Counted from the stretch's first letter, positions 1-9,391 are shown. The stretch is 64,000 bases of DNA from Streptomyces cacaoi (GCF_006539165.1 NZ_BJMM01000002.1:434001-498000), one strand, 5' to 3'. The notes: generated by a model from the letters alone, not told the origin. Made by a program: numbers and translations.

Positions 1-2
1 TG

Positions 3-212
3 CGGGGAGCCGACCCCGATCGTGTGGGCGAACAGGTCGTCGAGGCAGTCCAGCAGCGCGAGTTCCTGATCGTCACCCATCGTGAGTGGGCGCCGTTCCT
101 GGCCCGGGTGCACCGGGAGATCGAGCGCGCCCATGCGGAGTTCGACGGCCGGCACGGTCCGGACCCGGTCGCGGTCGCCATGGCGGACGGCGAAGGCGCG
201 GTCTCCCCTTAG
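3..212 (+). CDS. C-terminal end of an SDR-type oxidoreductase (partial)
   Basis: Only the last 69 codons are present; the reading frame enters from the left edge and stops at 210-212. The tail contains a G-A-D-P-D-R-V stretch, an F-L-I-V-T-H segment and a closing E-F-x-G-R-H-G-P-D-P pattern. I associate these with the C-terminal arm of short-chain dehydrogenases that act on hydrophobic substrates. The catalytic and cofactor motifs lie outside the window, so substrate and subclass cannot be given. It converges on the alpha/beta hydrolase gene across a strong hairpin. An ATG at 24 exists inside the frame but is internal. Confidence 0.6.
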   Translation, partial: RGADPDRVGEQVVEAVQQREFLIVTHREWAPFLARVHREIERAHAEFDGRHGPDPVAVAMADGEGAVSP

Positions 213-288
213 CCCCTGCCACCGGGTACGGCGTACCGGCCAAAGAGCGTACGGGAGGGGCGCGTTCGCGCGCTCCGGCCCGATGCTC

Positions 289-328
289 CGGCAGGTCCCG
301 GACGGCCTCGGCTTCCCGGGACCTGCCG
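289..328. terminator. Bidirectional hairpin terminator between convergent genes
   Basis: CGGCAGGTCCCGG (289-301) and its exact reverse complement (316-328) form a 13-bp perfect stem with a 14-nt loop. It lies between the stop codons of the SDR gene (212) and the hydrolase gene (351, opposite strand), where a shared terminator is expected. A short CCTTT run follows on the plus strand. Confidence 0.75.
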
Positions 329-350
329 CCTTTCGGCCGCGCGGGACCTG

Positions 351-1301
351 TCAGTCCGGCACGGGCGTCATCACTGCACCACAGCCGTGCCCGTTGTCCC
401 GGCGGCGACCGGCGGATACCGACGGACACCGGCGAAGACCGATGGAGGACGGCGGATACCGGAGGAGGTCGCTACCGGCCCGGCCGTGCGGGGGCGAGGA
501 CCCGGGCGTGGAGCCCGCGCCCGGCGACGGCCTGTTCGCGTGGCGGCCGAGGAACTCGCGGATCTCCCGGGCGACCGGCTCGGGAGCCTCGTAGGGGGCG
601 AGATGTCCCGCGTCCGACAGGAGGACCAGTCGGCCGCCGGGCATCGCACGGACGTCGGCGATCAACTTGTCCTGCGGGGCGACGGTGTCCCTGCCGCCGA
701 GGACGTAGCACACCGGCACGGCGATCCCGGACAGCTCCTCGAACATGCTCGTGTAAGCACCGCCGCCCGTCCCGAGCCAGCTGCGCCAGAACTGCTCGGT
801 GACCGCGCTCGTCATGGTGTGCACGACGTCGGTCGTCCTGCTCGGCTCCAGCGACATGGCCCCGATGGCCCGCGTGACGGCTTCGACGTCACGGAAGGAC
901 GCGTGGAACTCTTCGATGACGGGATCGCCCGCCTCGGTACCGCCCGCGTTCCACGGCATGAACGCCATGACGGCCGACACCCGGCCGGGCCGGTCGAGAG
1001 CGATCCGCACGCTGAGCGCCCCACCGAACGAGAGGCCGACGAGGGCGAAGCGTTCGAGGCCGAGCTGATCACAGGCGTCGAGCACCGTCCCGGCGATCCG
1101 GCCGAGGCTCGAACCGTCGGCAGGCGCGTGCAGGGACCCGGCGTGGCCCGGCAGGTCCATGAGAACGAGACGGTAGCCGTCCAGCAGGGGCGCCACCTCG
1201 GACCAGCACCGGAGCGAGCATCCGAGCCCGGGCAGCAGAACGATCGTCTCCGGCCCGCTTCCGCGCTCCTCGTAGTGGACACCGTTGCTCGTCTTCGGCA
1301 T
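351..1301 (-). CDS. alpha/beta hydrolase
   Basis: A 316-residue alpha/beta-hydrolase fold protein. The nucleophile elbow G-L-S-F-G-G (Ser near residue 91), an acid in G-G-R-D-T-V-A-P and a histidine in D-A-G-H-L-A-P-Y-E-A-P make a complete catalytic triad. An oxyanion-type segment L-L-P-G-L-G lies near residue 25. The start at 1301 is chosen because AAAGGAG lies about 5 nt upstream; the open frame extends further but without homology. About 45 residues after the fold are Arg/Pro/Ser-rich and may be run-on sequence. The natural substrate cannot be read; 3-oxoadipate enol-lactonases and esterases share this layout. It is separated from the MDR gene upstream by about 280 bp. Confidence 0.88.
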   Translation of the reverse strand: MPKTSNGVHYEERGSGPETIVLLPGLGCSLRCWSEVAPLLDGYRLVLMDLPGHAGSLHAPADGSSLGRIAGTVLDACDQLGLERFALVGLSFGGALSVRIALDRPGRVSAVMAFMPWNAGGTEAGDPVIEEFHASFRDVEAVTRAIGAMSLEPSRTTDVVHTMTSAVTEQFWRSWLGTGGGAYTSMFEELSGIAVPVCYVLGGRDTVAPQDKLIADVRAMPGGRLVLLSDAGHLAPYEAPEPVAREIREFLGRHANRPSPGAGSTPGSSPPHGRAGSDLLRYPPSSIGLRRCPSVSAGRRRDNGHGCGAVMTPVPD

Positions 1302-1522
1302 GAGAACTCCTTTGTGTGTCACAGGTTCCGGGCCCCCGCCGGTCATCGCGGGAACGGTTGCACGCCGCTGCACCGGCGACGGGTCCGGGCGCGGTGAGGC
1401 GAGCGGAGCCGACCCGTGGCGGAACGCGTCGGCCTCGACGGCCCGGAACCGGTGGACGGAGCCCGATGTCCCGCAACTCCGCGCACACGCTGGGGCCTTG
1501 TCCATGTGCGCGCCCGGGACTT

Positions 1523-1560
1523 GTACGCGTGCGCCCAGGGCTCGTACGCGTGCGCCAGGG
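1523..1560. repeat. Two-copy 21-bp-period direct repeat
   Basis: GTACGCGTGCGCC(C)AGGG occurs at 1523-1540 and again at 1544-1560, just downstream of the MDR gene stop and upstream of the hydrolase gene. The two-turn spacing would suit a protein binding on one helix face, but no regulator can be assigned. The rest of 1302-1583 shows nothing recognisable. Confidence 0.5.
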
Positions 1561-1583
1561 ACTTGTCCGTGGCGGAGACCGCC

Positions 1584-2516
1584 TCAGGTGGCGTCGACGT
1601 TCAGCACGATCCGGCCGCGGGCGCGGCCGTCCGCGTGGAGCAGCCGCCAGGCGTCGGCGGCCTGCTCCAGCGGGAAGGAACGGTGCACGGGCACGGTCAG
1701 CTTCCCGGCCTCGGCGAGCGCGGCCAGCTCCGTCAGCTCCGCGGCGTTCGCGCGCGCCCACACCAGTTGGCCGCCCTGTTCGGGAGCGGTGAGGTCGGCC
1801 ACGGAGGCGACCCGCGCGGGGTCCTTCAAGACCTTCTGCGAGACGGCCACCGCGTCCCCGCCGTAGAAGTCGAGCGCCGCGTCGACGCCCTCCGGTGCGA
1901 GCGCGCGCACCCGCTCGGCCAGTCCTTCCCCGTAGGTGGTCGGTGTGGCGCCGAGTGCCCGCAGAGGGTCGTGGTTGTGCGCGCCGGCGGTGCCGATGAC
2001 GTGTGCGCCCCGGCCGACGGCGAGCTGCACGGCGAGCGTTCCGACCCCGCCGGCCGCTGCGTGGATCAGGACGGTGTCGCCCTCACCGATGCCGATGCGT
2101 TCGATGGCCTGGTACGCCGTCAGCCCGGTCAGCGGCAGACATGCCGCATGCAGCCAGTCCCAGGACGCCGGTTTGCGTGCCAGCGTCCGGGCCGGAGCAG
2201 AGACCAGTTCGGCGTAAGTACCGTGCTCCGCCCAGTCCTTGAGGACGAAGCCGATCACCTCGTCGCCGATCTCGAACTCGGTGGCGCCGAGACCGCGGGC
2301 TTCGACGACGCCGGCCACATCGAAGCCGGGGATGAGCGGAAAGTGGGTCACCATGATGCCGTCGAGATTGCCGATGGCGATCTTCTCGTCGGCCGGGTTC
2401 ACTCCGGCCGCCTTGACCCGGACGAGGAACTCCCCGGGCGCGACCGCCGGTGTCGGCCGCTCCGTCAGCTCCAGGTCGTCCGCGCCGCCGTACTGCGCGA
2501 CTGTGATGGCCTTCAT
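1584..2516 (-). CDS. NADP-dependent zinc-free MDR oxidoreductase (quinone oxidoreductase-like)
   Basis: A 310-residue medium-chain reductase. The N-terminal GroES-like domain (about 1-120) includes G-V-N-P-A-D and a G-F-D-V-A-G-V-V-E segment. The Rossmann part carries the A-A-A-G-G-V-G-T-L-A-V-Q-L-A nucleotide-binding motif near residue 150. The cysteine cluster of zinc-binding alcohol dehydrogenases is absent, as in NADPH:quinone oxidoreductases. The ATG at 2516 follows a GCGAGG ribosome site. It is transcribed divergently from the IclR regulator across 566 bp that hold inverted repeats, so IclR control is plausible. It resembles the second MDR in this window (34424-35386). Confidence 0.9.
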   Translation of the reverse strand: MKAITVAQYGGADDLELTERPTPAVAPGEFLVRVKAAGVNPADEKIAIGNLDGIMVTHFPLIPGFDVAGVVEARGLGATEFEIGDEVIGFVLKDWAEHGTYAELVSAPARTLARKPASWDWLHAACLPLTGLTAYQAIERIGIGEGDTVLIHAAAGGVGTLAVQLAVGRGAHVIGTAGAHNHDPLRALGATPTTYGEGLAERVRALAPEGVDAALDFYGGDAVAVSQKVLKDPARVASVADLTAPEQGGQLVWARANAAELTELAALAEAGKLTVPVHRSFPLEQAADAWRLLHADGRARGRIVLNVDAT

Positions 2517-2729
2517 GGGTACCTCGCTGTCTGGTCAGTGGGTGGGATGCGGAGGTGCGGCCGCCGCGGTCACACGCGGCCGGGCCGGTCGGCACGGTCG
2601 GGCCCGTCAGCCCGAACACGCCGGTGGAGGACGCCGGTTGCCGGTTCGCGCCGTGACAGCGCAGGCCCGCATGGCCGAGTGCCGCGACGGAGCGGGGCGA
2701 GCCCGGTACGCCACTCCTCCCGGGACAGT

Positions 2730-2827
2730 GTTCTGCACCGCAGATCGCGTTCTGCACCGTAGTCCGGTCCCGGTACCCCGTCAATCGATCAGTTCTGCTG
2801 GACGGCTGCTGCTCTGCTCAGCAGAAC
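2730..2827. promoter_or_regulatory. Candidate operators upstream of the MDR gene
   Basis: GTTCTGCACCG is repeated directly at 2730-2740 and 2749-2759. A perfect 9-bp inverted repeat, GTTCTGCTG (2792-2800) with CAGCAGAAC (2819-2827), follows. All share a GTTCTGC core. The cluster lies in the divergent MDR/IclR intergenic region. Binding by the neighbouring IclR protein is inferred, not shown. Confidence 0.45.
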
Positions 2828-3031
2828 GGGAGAGCTGTGCGGTACATCGGGGGAACGGCGATCGCGGCGTGACCGGCCTGCCGGAAGGCGCCCGCGCCTT
2901 CGGGGACGTGCCCGGCGACGGCTTCCGGTGCCACGGCGGCGGTGTGACGCACCGCCCACCGGCCGCGGGCTGATCCGTGCGATCGCCGGGAGAGCGGGAG
3001 GCGGGGCTGCGGCTATTCTGACCTGCGAAAT

Positions 3032-3053
3032 GCAGTTCCATCATCAGAACTGC
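3032..3053. promoter_or_regulatory. Likely IclR auto-operator
   Basis: GCAGTTC (3032-3038) and GAACTGC (3047-3053) are perfect 7-bp arms around an 8-bp spacer, 30 bp before the iclR-type start codon. A TATTCT element at 3014-3019 could be the -10 box, so bound protein would sit on the transcription start. IclR proteins commonly repress themselves from such sites. Confidence 0.5.
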
Positions 3054-3082
3054 CGCAGTGGAGACGGCGAGAGGGAGGGGTT

Positions 3083-3841
3083 GTGGCAGTGTCGGCCGCC
3101 TACCCGGTGGAATCGATCGACAACGCGGCGCGGATCCTGCTGATGCTGGTGGACAGGCCGGTGTTGCGGGTCGCCGACGTGTCCGCCGAACTGGGGGTGG
3201 CCAGGTCGACCGCGCACCGGATGCTGACCACCCTGCAAGCCCGCGACCTGCTCCGCCAGGACGCCCGGACCAAGGGCTACGGGCCCGGGCCCGCGCTGGC
3301 CAGGCTCGGCATCGCCGTGATGGGGGCGGTCTCCCTCCGCGACGAAGCGCGTCTCCTGCTGGAAAGGCTGGCCGAAGACACCTCCGAGACCGCGCATCTG
3401 CTCGTGCTGGAAGGCACGGAGATCGTCTTCATCGAAGGGGTGGAGAGCCAGCAGGTGATCCGTGCCGGGCTCCGCACCGGGCAGCGAGGCCCCGCGCACA
3501 CCTCTGCCGCGGGGAAGGTTCTGCTCGCCGAACTCTCCCGGGACGAGCTGCGGCGCCGCTATCCGGGCACCCGCCTGCGAGGCGGAACCGAGCACGCGGT
3601 CAGCACCCGCCGGGCGCTGGAGGCCGAACTGGAGAAGGTCCGGGAGACCGGCTACGCCACCAACAGGGAGGAGAGCGAACCGGACCTCTACGCGGTGGCC
3701 GCCGCGGTACGGAACCAGCAGGGCATGGCCTGCGGTGCGCTGTCCGTCTCCGGCCCGTCGAGGCGGGCCGACACCAAACTCGACCTCCTCGGTGACGCCG
3801 TCACCGCCGCCGCCACCGAACTCGGCGCACGCCTCGGCTGA
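3083..3841 (+). CDS. IclR family transcriptional regulator
   Basis: A 252-residue regulator with an N-terminal winged helix-turn-helix (about residues 8-65, including D-V-S-A-E-L-G-V-A-R-S-T-A-H-R-M) and a C-terminal IclR effector domain (about 80-250). The effector domain shows the family pattern A-A-G-K-V-L-L-A and a Y-A-T-N-R-E-E-S-E segment near residue 193. GTG at 3083 is preceded by GGGAGGGG. Many IclR proteins control aromatic acid catabolism. Here the closest target is the divergent MDR gene, with inverted repeats in between. The pcaC fragment about 10 kb away and a muconolactone isomerase-like gene hint at former aromatic catabolism, but no direct link is visible. Confidence 0.93.
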   Translation: MAVSAAYPVESIDNAARILLMLVDRPVLRVADVSAELGVARSTAHRMLTTLQARDLLRQDARTKGYGPGPALARLGIAVMGAVSLRDEARLLLERLAEDTSETAHLLVLEGTEIVFIEGVESQQVIRAGLRTGQRGPAHTSAAGKVLLAELSRDELRRRYPGTRLRGGTEHAVSTRRALEAELEKVRETGYATNREESEPDLYAVAAAVRNQQGMACGALSVSGPSRRADTKLDLLGDAVTAAATELGARLG

Positions 3842-4227
3842 CCCGGGACCGGGGCCTAGTGCTTCGGCGGGACCCCGCGGCCGCGGGCGCGACGCCGTGA
3901 CGGTGCCCGGGGCGAGGCTGACGGAGTCGGACGGGTCACTGTCCAGGCCCTGACACCGGATACGAGGGCGCGTGGAGCAGGGCACGGTGCGAAGGAGCGA
4001 GGCGCAGGGACCAGGTGGCGCGGATCCGCGCATGCGAGGAGCGATTCGTCCCTCATGCGCCGCACCGTAGGAGCGCAGTTCGGGCAGCTGTCCCGCCCTG
4101 CGCCTCGGTCGAGGGCGCGGGACGGGACATGTGACGGGCGTCAGGGGGACATCACTGTTGCCCGGTGGGATCGTCGAGGGCTCCGTTCACCGTTCATCGC
4201 TTTCCAAGCCCTCGCCGGACGGACGGA
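3842..4227. other. Gene-free intergenic stretch
   Basis: No open frame here has coding character. The only structure seen is a weak inverted repeat, GCGCATG (4028-4034) with CATGCGC (4054-4060), that could end transcription between the convergent IclR and PIG-L genes. Confidence 0.5.
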
Positions 4228-5061
4228 TCAGCGCAGTCCGGCGAAGAGATCGTTCTCGGGTACGGGCGCGTCCGTGGTGTCCCGGACGCGGACGAAGGTC
4301 TCCATGCCCATCAACTTGCCGAAGCGTTCCTTGCCCATCTTGAGAAAGAAGATGTTCTCGCCCTGACTGGCGTGCGCGGCCAGAGAGTCGAACTTCTGGT
4401 CGCTGAACGGCGTGGTGTCCACCCAGGTGGTGATCTCGTCGTCGGGCAGGCCGAGTTCGGCCAGCGCGGCGGCCTCGGCAGGATCCGGCTCCGGCATGTC
4501 CTCACCGAACTCGCGCACCGTCTCCCCGAACTGCTGCATCATCGAGCGGGGCATCGTCGTCCAGTACACCTTCGGCGTCAGCGTGATCATCTCCAGCGCC
4601 GCCATCGTGATGCGGTGGGCCTGGATGTGGTCGGGGTGGCCGTAGAAGCCGTTCTCGTCATAGGTGACGACCACGTCGGGCCGGTAGTGCCGCATGAGTT
4701 CCGCGAGCCGGGCGGCGCCTTCCTCGACGGGGCTCTGCCAGAAGGAGCCCGGGGCGTCGTTGCTCGGCCAGCCGATCATCCCGGAATCGGCATAGTCCAG
4801 CGTCTCCAGGTGGCTGATCTTCAGGACGTCGCAGCTCGCCTGGAGCTCTTGACGGCGCATCGCGGCGACGGCCGACGGATCGTGCCCGGGCTCGCCCGGT
4901 TTGACCCCCTCCGGTCCGTCACCGCAACCGCCGTCGGTACACGTCACAAGAACCGTGCGGATGCCTTCGGCCGCGTACCGCGCGAGGATGCCCCCGGTGC
5001 TGGTGGCCTCGTCGTCGGGGTGGGCGTGCACCGCCATGAGCGTCAAGGGACGGTCGGTCAT
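4228..5061 (-). CDS. PIG-L family deacetylase (Mca/MshB-like)
   Basis: A 277-residue metal-dependent N-acetylglucosaminyl deacetylase-fold protein. The zinc-binding signature H-A-H-P-D-D-E is at residues 12-18 and the second metal histidine is in Y-G-H-P-D-H near residue 140. Length and layout agree with actinobacterial mycothiol enzymes: MshB deacetylates GlcNAc-inositol and Mca hydrolyses mycothiol S-conjugates. The sequence alone does not tell which applies, and many paralogues act on antibiotic or unknown sugars. The ATG at 5061 has GAGAGGA about 8 nt upstream; the longer open frame is not homologous. It stands alone with a long gene-free region upstream. Confidence 0.9.
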   Translation of the reverse strand: MTDRPLTLMAVHAHPDDEATSTGGILARYAAEGIRTVLVTCTDGGCGDGPEGVKPGEPGHDPSAVAAMRRQELQASCDVLKISHLETLDYADSGMIGWPSNDAPGSFWQSPVEEGAARLAELMRHYRPDVVVTYDENGFYGHPDHIQAHRITMAALEMITLTPKVYWTTMPRSMMQQFGETVREFGEDMPEPDPAEAAALAELGLPDDEITTWVDTTPFSDQKFDSLAAHASQGENIFFLKMGKERFGKLMGMETFVRVRDTTDAPVPENDLFAGLR

Positions 5062-6143
5062 GAAAAAAGTCCTCTCGCAGGAATGCGTCGTGTTCCGAGT
5101 GCGCGGCGGGCGTACCGCGGTCCCGGGGGCCGGGGCCGGATGCCGGGGGAGGGGCGAACGACCTGGTGGCCGCCCTGTTCCCGCCCGCTGTGCCGGCCCT
5201 TCAGTGGATGCAACCGTGTCGGGCGGACCGGATGTTCCCGGCGCGGCCCTCGGCCTTCCGGACATCGGTGTGACGACGAGGCGGACCGCAGCCCGACCGT
5301 CCTCGGATTCGCGGTCGCGCGCTGCCGCTCCGGCGATACACGAGCGGCACCATCGCACAGCCGCACCACCACGTGCGGCGCGGCCCGGTTCTGCACGGTG
5401 TGCAGCAGTCAGTCATGCTGCGAGGTCGGCGACGAAGACCCTCCCACTGGTCGGCGGTCGGACCTGCGGGGGCGCCGCAGTGGCGCACCCCCGAGCAGTC
5501 GATCCGCCGTCGGCCCACCGACCTGTCCCCGCAGCCCGAGCTGTCCCGCGACCCGGCGTACCGGGCTGCCCGCTGTGCCGAACTCCCGGGCGCGCGGGCG
5601 CATTCCGGCTCCCGTGCGCTGCCGAAGGCCGTCGCCGTACTGTCCGGCAGGCAGTGGGAGGCCCGCCGGGCAGTTACGGCGACGGCGGCCCGGTTCACGG
5701 GGGCGCCCGAAGAATTCCCGGCCTCGACGAGCAGCTGTGACGGCTGACGCGTCGGGCTGCCCGAGCTACCCGAACCGCCCGAGCCGCCGCCTCCGCCCGG
5801 CGAACGCGCGGCACGGCGCACGTGCGCCCTGGGGAACCCGCGGCCCGCGCCGGGCGCACGGCGATGCACCGGGCGCACGGCGACGAGCACGTCATCACCT
5901 ACGGCGGCGGAGGCGTCGTCGCCGTGGCCGTCGGTGGTGCGGGCGGTGGTGCGGGCACGGCTGCTGCGGCGGAGTCCGGTGGGCGGGCCGAGGCGGTCCA
6001 GGGCGGTGCCTCGCGCTGCTGGGTCGCGGCGCACGAGTCCGCCGTGGGTGGACAGGGGGCGCCGCACGGCTGCGGACCCCGCGGGCGCCGCCGTCGGACA
6101 GCCTCGGCCCGGTCTCCACCAGAACGCGGAGGTCTCGCCGGAC
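5062..6143. other. About 1.1 kb without a recognisable gene
   Basis: Open frames cross this region on both strands, but their translations are Arg/Pro/Ala-rich with no fold-like pattern, as expected for GC-rich noncoding DNA. A 15-bp direct repeat CCGGGCGCACGGCGA occurs at 5850-5864 and 5869-5883. It could hold decayed sequence or the upstream region of the PIG-L gene. No RNA gene is visible. Confidence 0.5.
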
Positions 6144-7043
6144 TCAGGAGCATTCCAATCTGTCGAACATGCGCTTAACGATGGTGCAGACCATGGCCTC
6201 GATGGCTTCCCAATCAGGAGGGTCGCCCTTTTCTCCCTTTTCTCCGCGATCACCCCGGGGCCCGGGATCGCCCTTCTCACCCTTTTTGCCGGGTTCACCT
6301 CGCGGTCCGGGGTCACCCTTTTCTCCCCTGTCGCCCGGCTCCCCGTCGCAGCCAGGAGGACCGGGAATGCCTTGGGGTCCCTGCTTCCCTTGTTCGCCAC
6401 GCGGCCCCGGGTCGCCCTGTTCCCCCTTGTCTCCTTTTTCGCCCTGCCTTCCCGGCTCACCCTTGTTGCCCTTGTCGCCTTTCTTTCCCCGGGGGCCTGG
6501 CTCGCCCTTCTCTCCCCGCTCGCCCTGCTCTCCGTCCCTGCCGGGGTCACCCCTGCATCCCCGCTCGCCCTGAGGTCCGGGATCTCCCTTGTCGCCTTTT
6601 TCTCCTCGCGGCCCGGGGTCGCCCCGGTCTCCCTTGTCCCCCTTTTCGCCCTCGGCTCCCCTGTCTCCCTGCCTTCCGCGGGGGCCGATGTCTCCCTTCT
6701 CGCCCTTCTCTCCCTTTTCGCCCCTGGCCGGTTCCCTGATGGTGACCGACAGGGTCTCGGTCGCCCAATCGCAGTCGACATACTTCCTGAGCGCGACGGT
6801 GGCCTCGCCGAAGGGGGCGTCGGGGAGGAGCGTGAAGTCGCCCACCCAGTAAGAGGTTCCGCACACAGATGTGAGGGCGTGCCACGTGCCGGATCCGCCG
6901 GGGCAGATCTGGCTGCTGTACTCGACCGTTTCCCCGCCGCACGGTCCGGGCCAGAACACGATGATCTGGGTGGTGACACCCGGGAGCAGTGCGTCTCCGA
7001 AGAGAACGAAGACCGAGGAACTCGTGGTGATCGGCGTGGCCAT
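6144..7043 (-). CDS. Collagen-like protein with 56 Gly-X-Y triplets
   Basis: A 299-residue protein in three parts. Residues 1-107 form a non-repetitive domain with several cysteines and a Trp/Tyr-rich beta-like pattern. Residues 108-275 are 56 uninterrupted Gly-X-Y triplets, dominated by [12 protein letters not shown] and GER, with two cysteines (GCR, GCD). Residues 276-299 are a short amphipathic tail ending R-L-E-C-S. The charged triplets favour a hydroxyproline-free bacterial triple helix. No signal peptide or sorting motif is visible, so location is unclear. The ATG at 7043 follows an excellent GGAGGAGGT site. Lys codons include AAA, so local GC is lower than in neighbours. Flanked by gene-free DNA on both sides. 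Confidence 0.9.
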   Translation of the reverse strand: MATPITTSSSVFVLFGDALLPGVTTQIIVFWPGPCGGETVEYSSQICPGGSGTWHALTSVCGTSYWVGDFTLLPDAPFGEATVALRKYVDCDWATETLSVTIREPARGEKGEKGEKGDIGPRGRQGDRGAEGEKGDKGDRGDPGPRGEKGDKGDPGPQGERGCRGDPGRDGEQGERGEKGEPGPRGKKGDKGNKGEPGRQGEKGDKGEQGDPGPRGEQGKQGPQGIPGPPGCDGEPGDRGEKGDPGPRGEPGKKGEKGDPGPRGDRGEKGEKGDPPDWEAIEAMVCTIVKRMFDRLECS

Positions 7044-7693
7044 ACCTCCTCCTTCGAAAGCGCCCGGGAAGTATGGGTGGTGACGGTGCTCATTGCGCAT
7101 CCATCTTCACCATGGGGAAGAATTGTTCGCAAAGTCGACCGTCGTAGGCCCGTGGAATCGAAGGCAACCGGAATTATTCATTCCCCCGAGCGCAATCCGG
7201 GGCTCAATGAAACACTGGCGCCACGGTCGTGCTGGCGCCGACGGTGAATATCGTCCGACTCTGTGCCGGGGATCTACCCACCGGGTGTCCGTGGAAGCCG
7301 CTTTTCCGTGATTACGCCCGACAAGGTGAATCGGGGGAAGGCGTGTTCATCTCAACTGGTCTGTTGTTCCCGTGCCATGTGTGTGACGTGGCTCTGCGTA
7401 AACCATCCCGCACAAGGAGACGCACGGCTGTCTTTCCAGAGGAGCTTTCCCCCGGGGATGTTCTCAGGAAACTCTGCGGTGCGAGCGGCGCTTCCGTGTC
7501 GGTGCGGAATTCGGAATTCTTCTTTCTGCCGGGTGAATGATGAGGCGGGGAAGAGCTTGTGAGTTCCTTGTGCCGGGGGGCATGCCGAGGAAATGCCGGG
7601 AAAGTGCCGGGAAAGTGGCGGGGAACCCGGAGCGGGTGCGGAGCGTGCCTGGCCGGCATGGCCTGGGGGGCGGAAACGCGCCATGATGGCCGG
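7044..7693. other. Gene-free region with short tandem repeats
   Basis: This stretch separates the divergent collagen-like and PucR genes and is relatively AT-rich around 7080-7560. Near its right end, 7592-7622 holds three close copies of an 11-bp AA(A)GTGCCGGG-type unit. GGAATTC occurs twice in tandem near 7508-7520. No convincing ORF or ribosome site is seen; it probably contains both promoters. Confidence 0.45.
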
Positions 7694-9391
7694 ATGAATA
7701 CGAGCACATCGGGCTCCCCGGCCGCCGCCGGGCCCACGCTGTCACAGGTGCTGCGGCAGGCCGGTTCCGGCGTTCTCGATGTGGCCGTCGCGCCCCGTGG
7801 CACCGATGTGCCGGTGACCGATGTGGTGCTGCACGATCCCGGGGACGCGCTCGGCGGTCCCGGGGAGGCTTCGGGGCTGATACTGCTCGCGGTCGGCCTG
7901 GAGGCCACCTCGCCGGAGGCCGAGGAGGCGGTACGCGCGGCCGACCGCGCGGGGGCGGCCGCGGTGGTCATGCGGTGCGGCGCGCAGGGTGTGCGCCCGG
8001 CGCTGGCGGAAGTGGCCGCGCGGGGGCGTACCGCGTTGCTGACCCGAGGGGCGGGGATCGGCTGGACCGATGTGCTGGGCCGGCTGCGGACCGCCCTGGC
8101 GCAGAGCACCGGGACCGGCTCGCAGGCCGTGGACGGGCTGCGGCTCGGCGATCTGTCGGGGCTGGCCAACACGGTGGCGGACCTGGTGGGCGGTGCGATC
8201 ACCATCGAGGATCCGCAGTCGCGGGTTCTGGCGTACTCCCGGATGGACCGCGAACCCGACCCGATGCGCAGGCTCACCATCCTGGGCCAGCAGGTTCCGC
8301 GCTGGCGCGTCGAGGAGCTGCGCGAGAGCGGCTTCTTCCGCGCCCTGTGGAGTGCCGAGGGCGTGGTCCGGCGGCCCGCCGAGGGCCCGTACGCCGAGCG
8401 CCTGGCCGTCGCGGTGCGGCACGGGGGCGAGGTCCTCGGTTCGATCTGGGCAGCCGCCGACGGGGCCGCGCTCTCCGAGGAGTCGGAGGCGGCGTTGCGC
8501 ACGGCGGCGCGCGCCGCCGTGCCGCACCTGGTCCACCACAGGGAGTGGGGCCGGGAGGCGGCGCGGAGACAGGAGGAGGCCGTGCGGACGCTGCTGGCGG
8601 GGGAGGCCGACGTCGAGCAGGCGGCGCAGATCCTCGGCCTGGCGCCCGACCGGTCCTACGCGGTGGTGGTGGCGGAGGCCCATGACACCGGGACGCTGGA
8701 CGCCGCGGTCCGGGGCGCGGGCGGCGGCGCTCCCGCTTCGCCCGTCGACACGGCCGAGCAGCGCGTGCTGGACGTGCTGGCGCTGCAAGCCGCCGCCCAC
8801 CGGCCGGGATGTGTGACGGCGCGCTCGGGCCGGCGTCTCTTCGTCCTGGTTCCCGCGGCGGAGGACGCGGAGGACCCTGCCGAGCCGGTGCGGCGACTGG
8901 TGGCGACGGCGCGTTCGGTGCCGCGCACCGTGGTCTTCGCGGGGATGGGCCCGGCGGCCGGGGATCCGACCGGTCTGCCCGCTTCCCGGGAGGCGGCCGA
9001 ACTCGTGGTGCGGGTCCTGCGGCAGCGCGCGTCGGCGGGACCGGCGGCTGCGCGGGAGTCGGCGTGGGCGCTGCACGGGGAGGTCGTCTCCCAGGCGGCG
9101 CTGCTGCGCGTCATGGATCATCTGGAGCCGCTGTGGCGGGTCTTGGCGGGCCCCGTGCACGACATGGTCGCGCACGACCGGGCGCACGGTTCGCAGTACG
9201 GCGCGTCGGCCGCGGCCTATCTGCACGCGTTCGGCGACACCGCGAAGGCCGCGGCGCGTCTCAACGTCCATCCCAACACGCTGCGCTACCGGCTCCGCCG
9301 GGCCCGCGAACTGTTCGGCGTCGATCTCGGCGACCCCGACGGCCGGTTGCTGGCGGACCTCGGACTGCGGCTCGCCCGCCACAAGCCGTGA
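7694..9391 (+). CDS. PucR family transcriptional regulator
   Basis: A 565-residue regulator. The N-terminal half (about 15-130) resembles the purine catabolism regulator (PucR) domain, a central GAF-like region follows (about 160-290), and the C-terminal PucR helix-turn-helix (about 500-560) shows the diagnostic F-G-D-T-A-K-A-A-A-R-L-N-V-H-P-N-T-L-R-Y-R pattern. No clear ribosome site precedes the ATG at 7694; upstream in-frame codons are not conserved-looking, so a leaderless or weakly initiated mRNA is possible. It precedes the decarboxylase-fold enzyme, D-aminopeptidase and permease on the same strand and is the likely substrate-responsive regulator of that operon. Confidence 0.92.
   Translation: MNTSTSGSPAAAGPTLSQVLRQAGSGVLDVAVAPRGTDVPVTDVVLHDPGDALGGPGEASGLILLAVGLEATSPEAEEAVRAADRAGAAAVVMRCGAQGVRPALAEVAARGRTALLTRGAGIGWTDVLGRLRTALAQSTGTGSQAVDGLRLGDLSGLANTVADLVGGAITIEDPQSRVLAYSRMDREPDPMRRLTILGQQVPRWRVEELRESGFFRALWSAEGVVRRPAEGPYAERLAVAVRHGGEVLGSIWAAADGAALSEESEAALRTAARAAVPHLVHHREWGREAARRQEEAVRTLLAGEADVEQAAQILGLAPDRSYAVVVAEAHDTGTLDAAVRGAGGGAPASPVDTAEQRVLDVLALQAAAHRPGCVTARSGRRLFVLVPAAEDAEDPAEPVRRLVATARSVPRTVVFAGMGPAAGDPTGLPASREAAELVVRVLRQRASAGPAAARESAWALHGEVVSQAALLRVMDHLEPLWRVLAGPVHDMVAHDRAHGSQYGASAAAYLHAFGDTAKAAARLNVHPNTLRYRLRRARELFGVDLGDPDGRLLADLGLRLARHKP

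Noticed and set aside
1416..2762. Long plus-strand open frame over the MDR gene
   Set aside because: It is antisense to a clearly conserved enzyme, and its translation is Arg/Gly/Val-rich without family features.
5201..7132. 643-codon minus-strand open frame
   Set aside because: It crosses the collagen-like gene out of frame and reads as low-complexity sequence.
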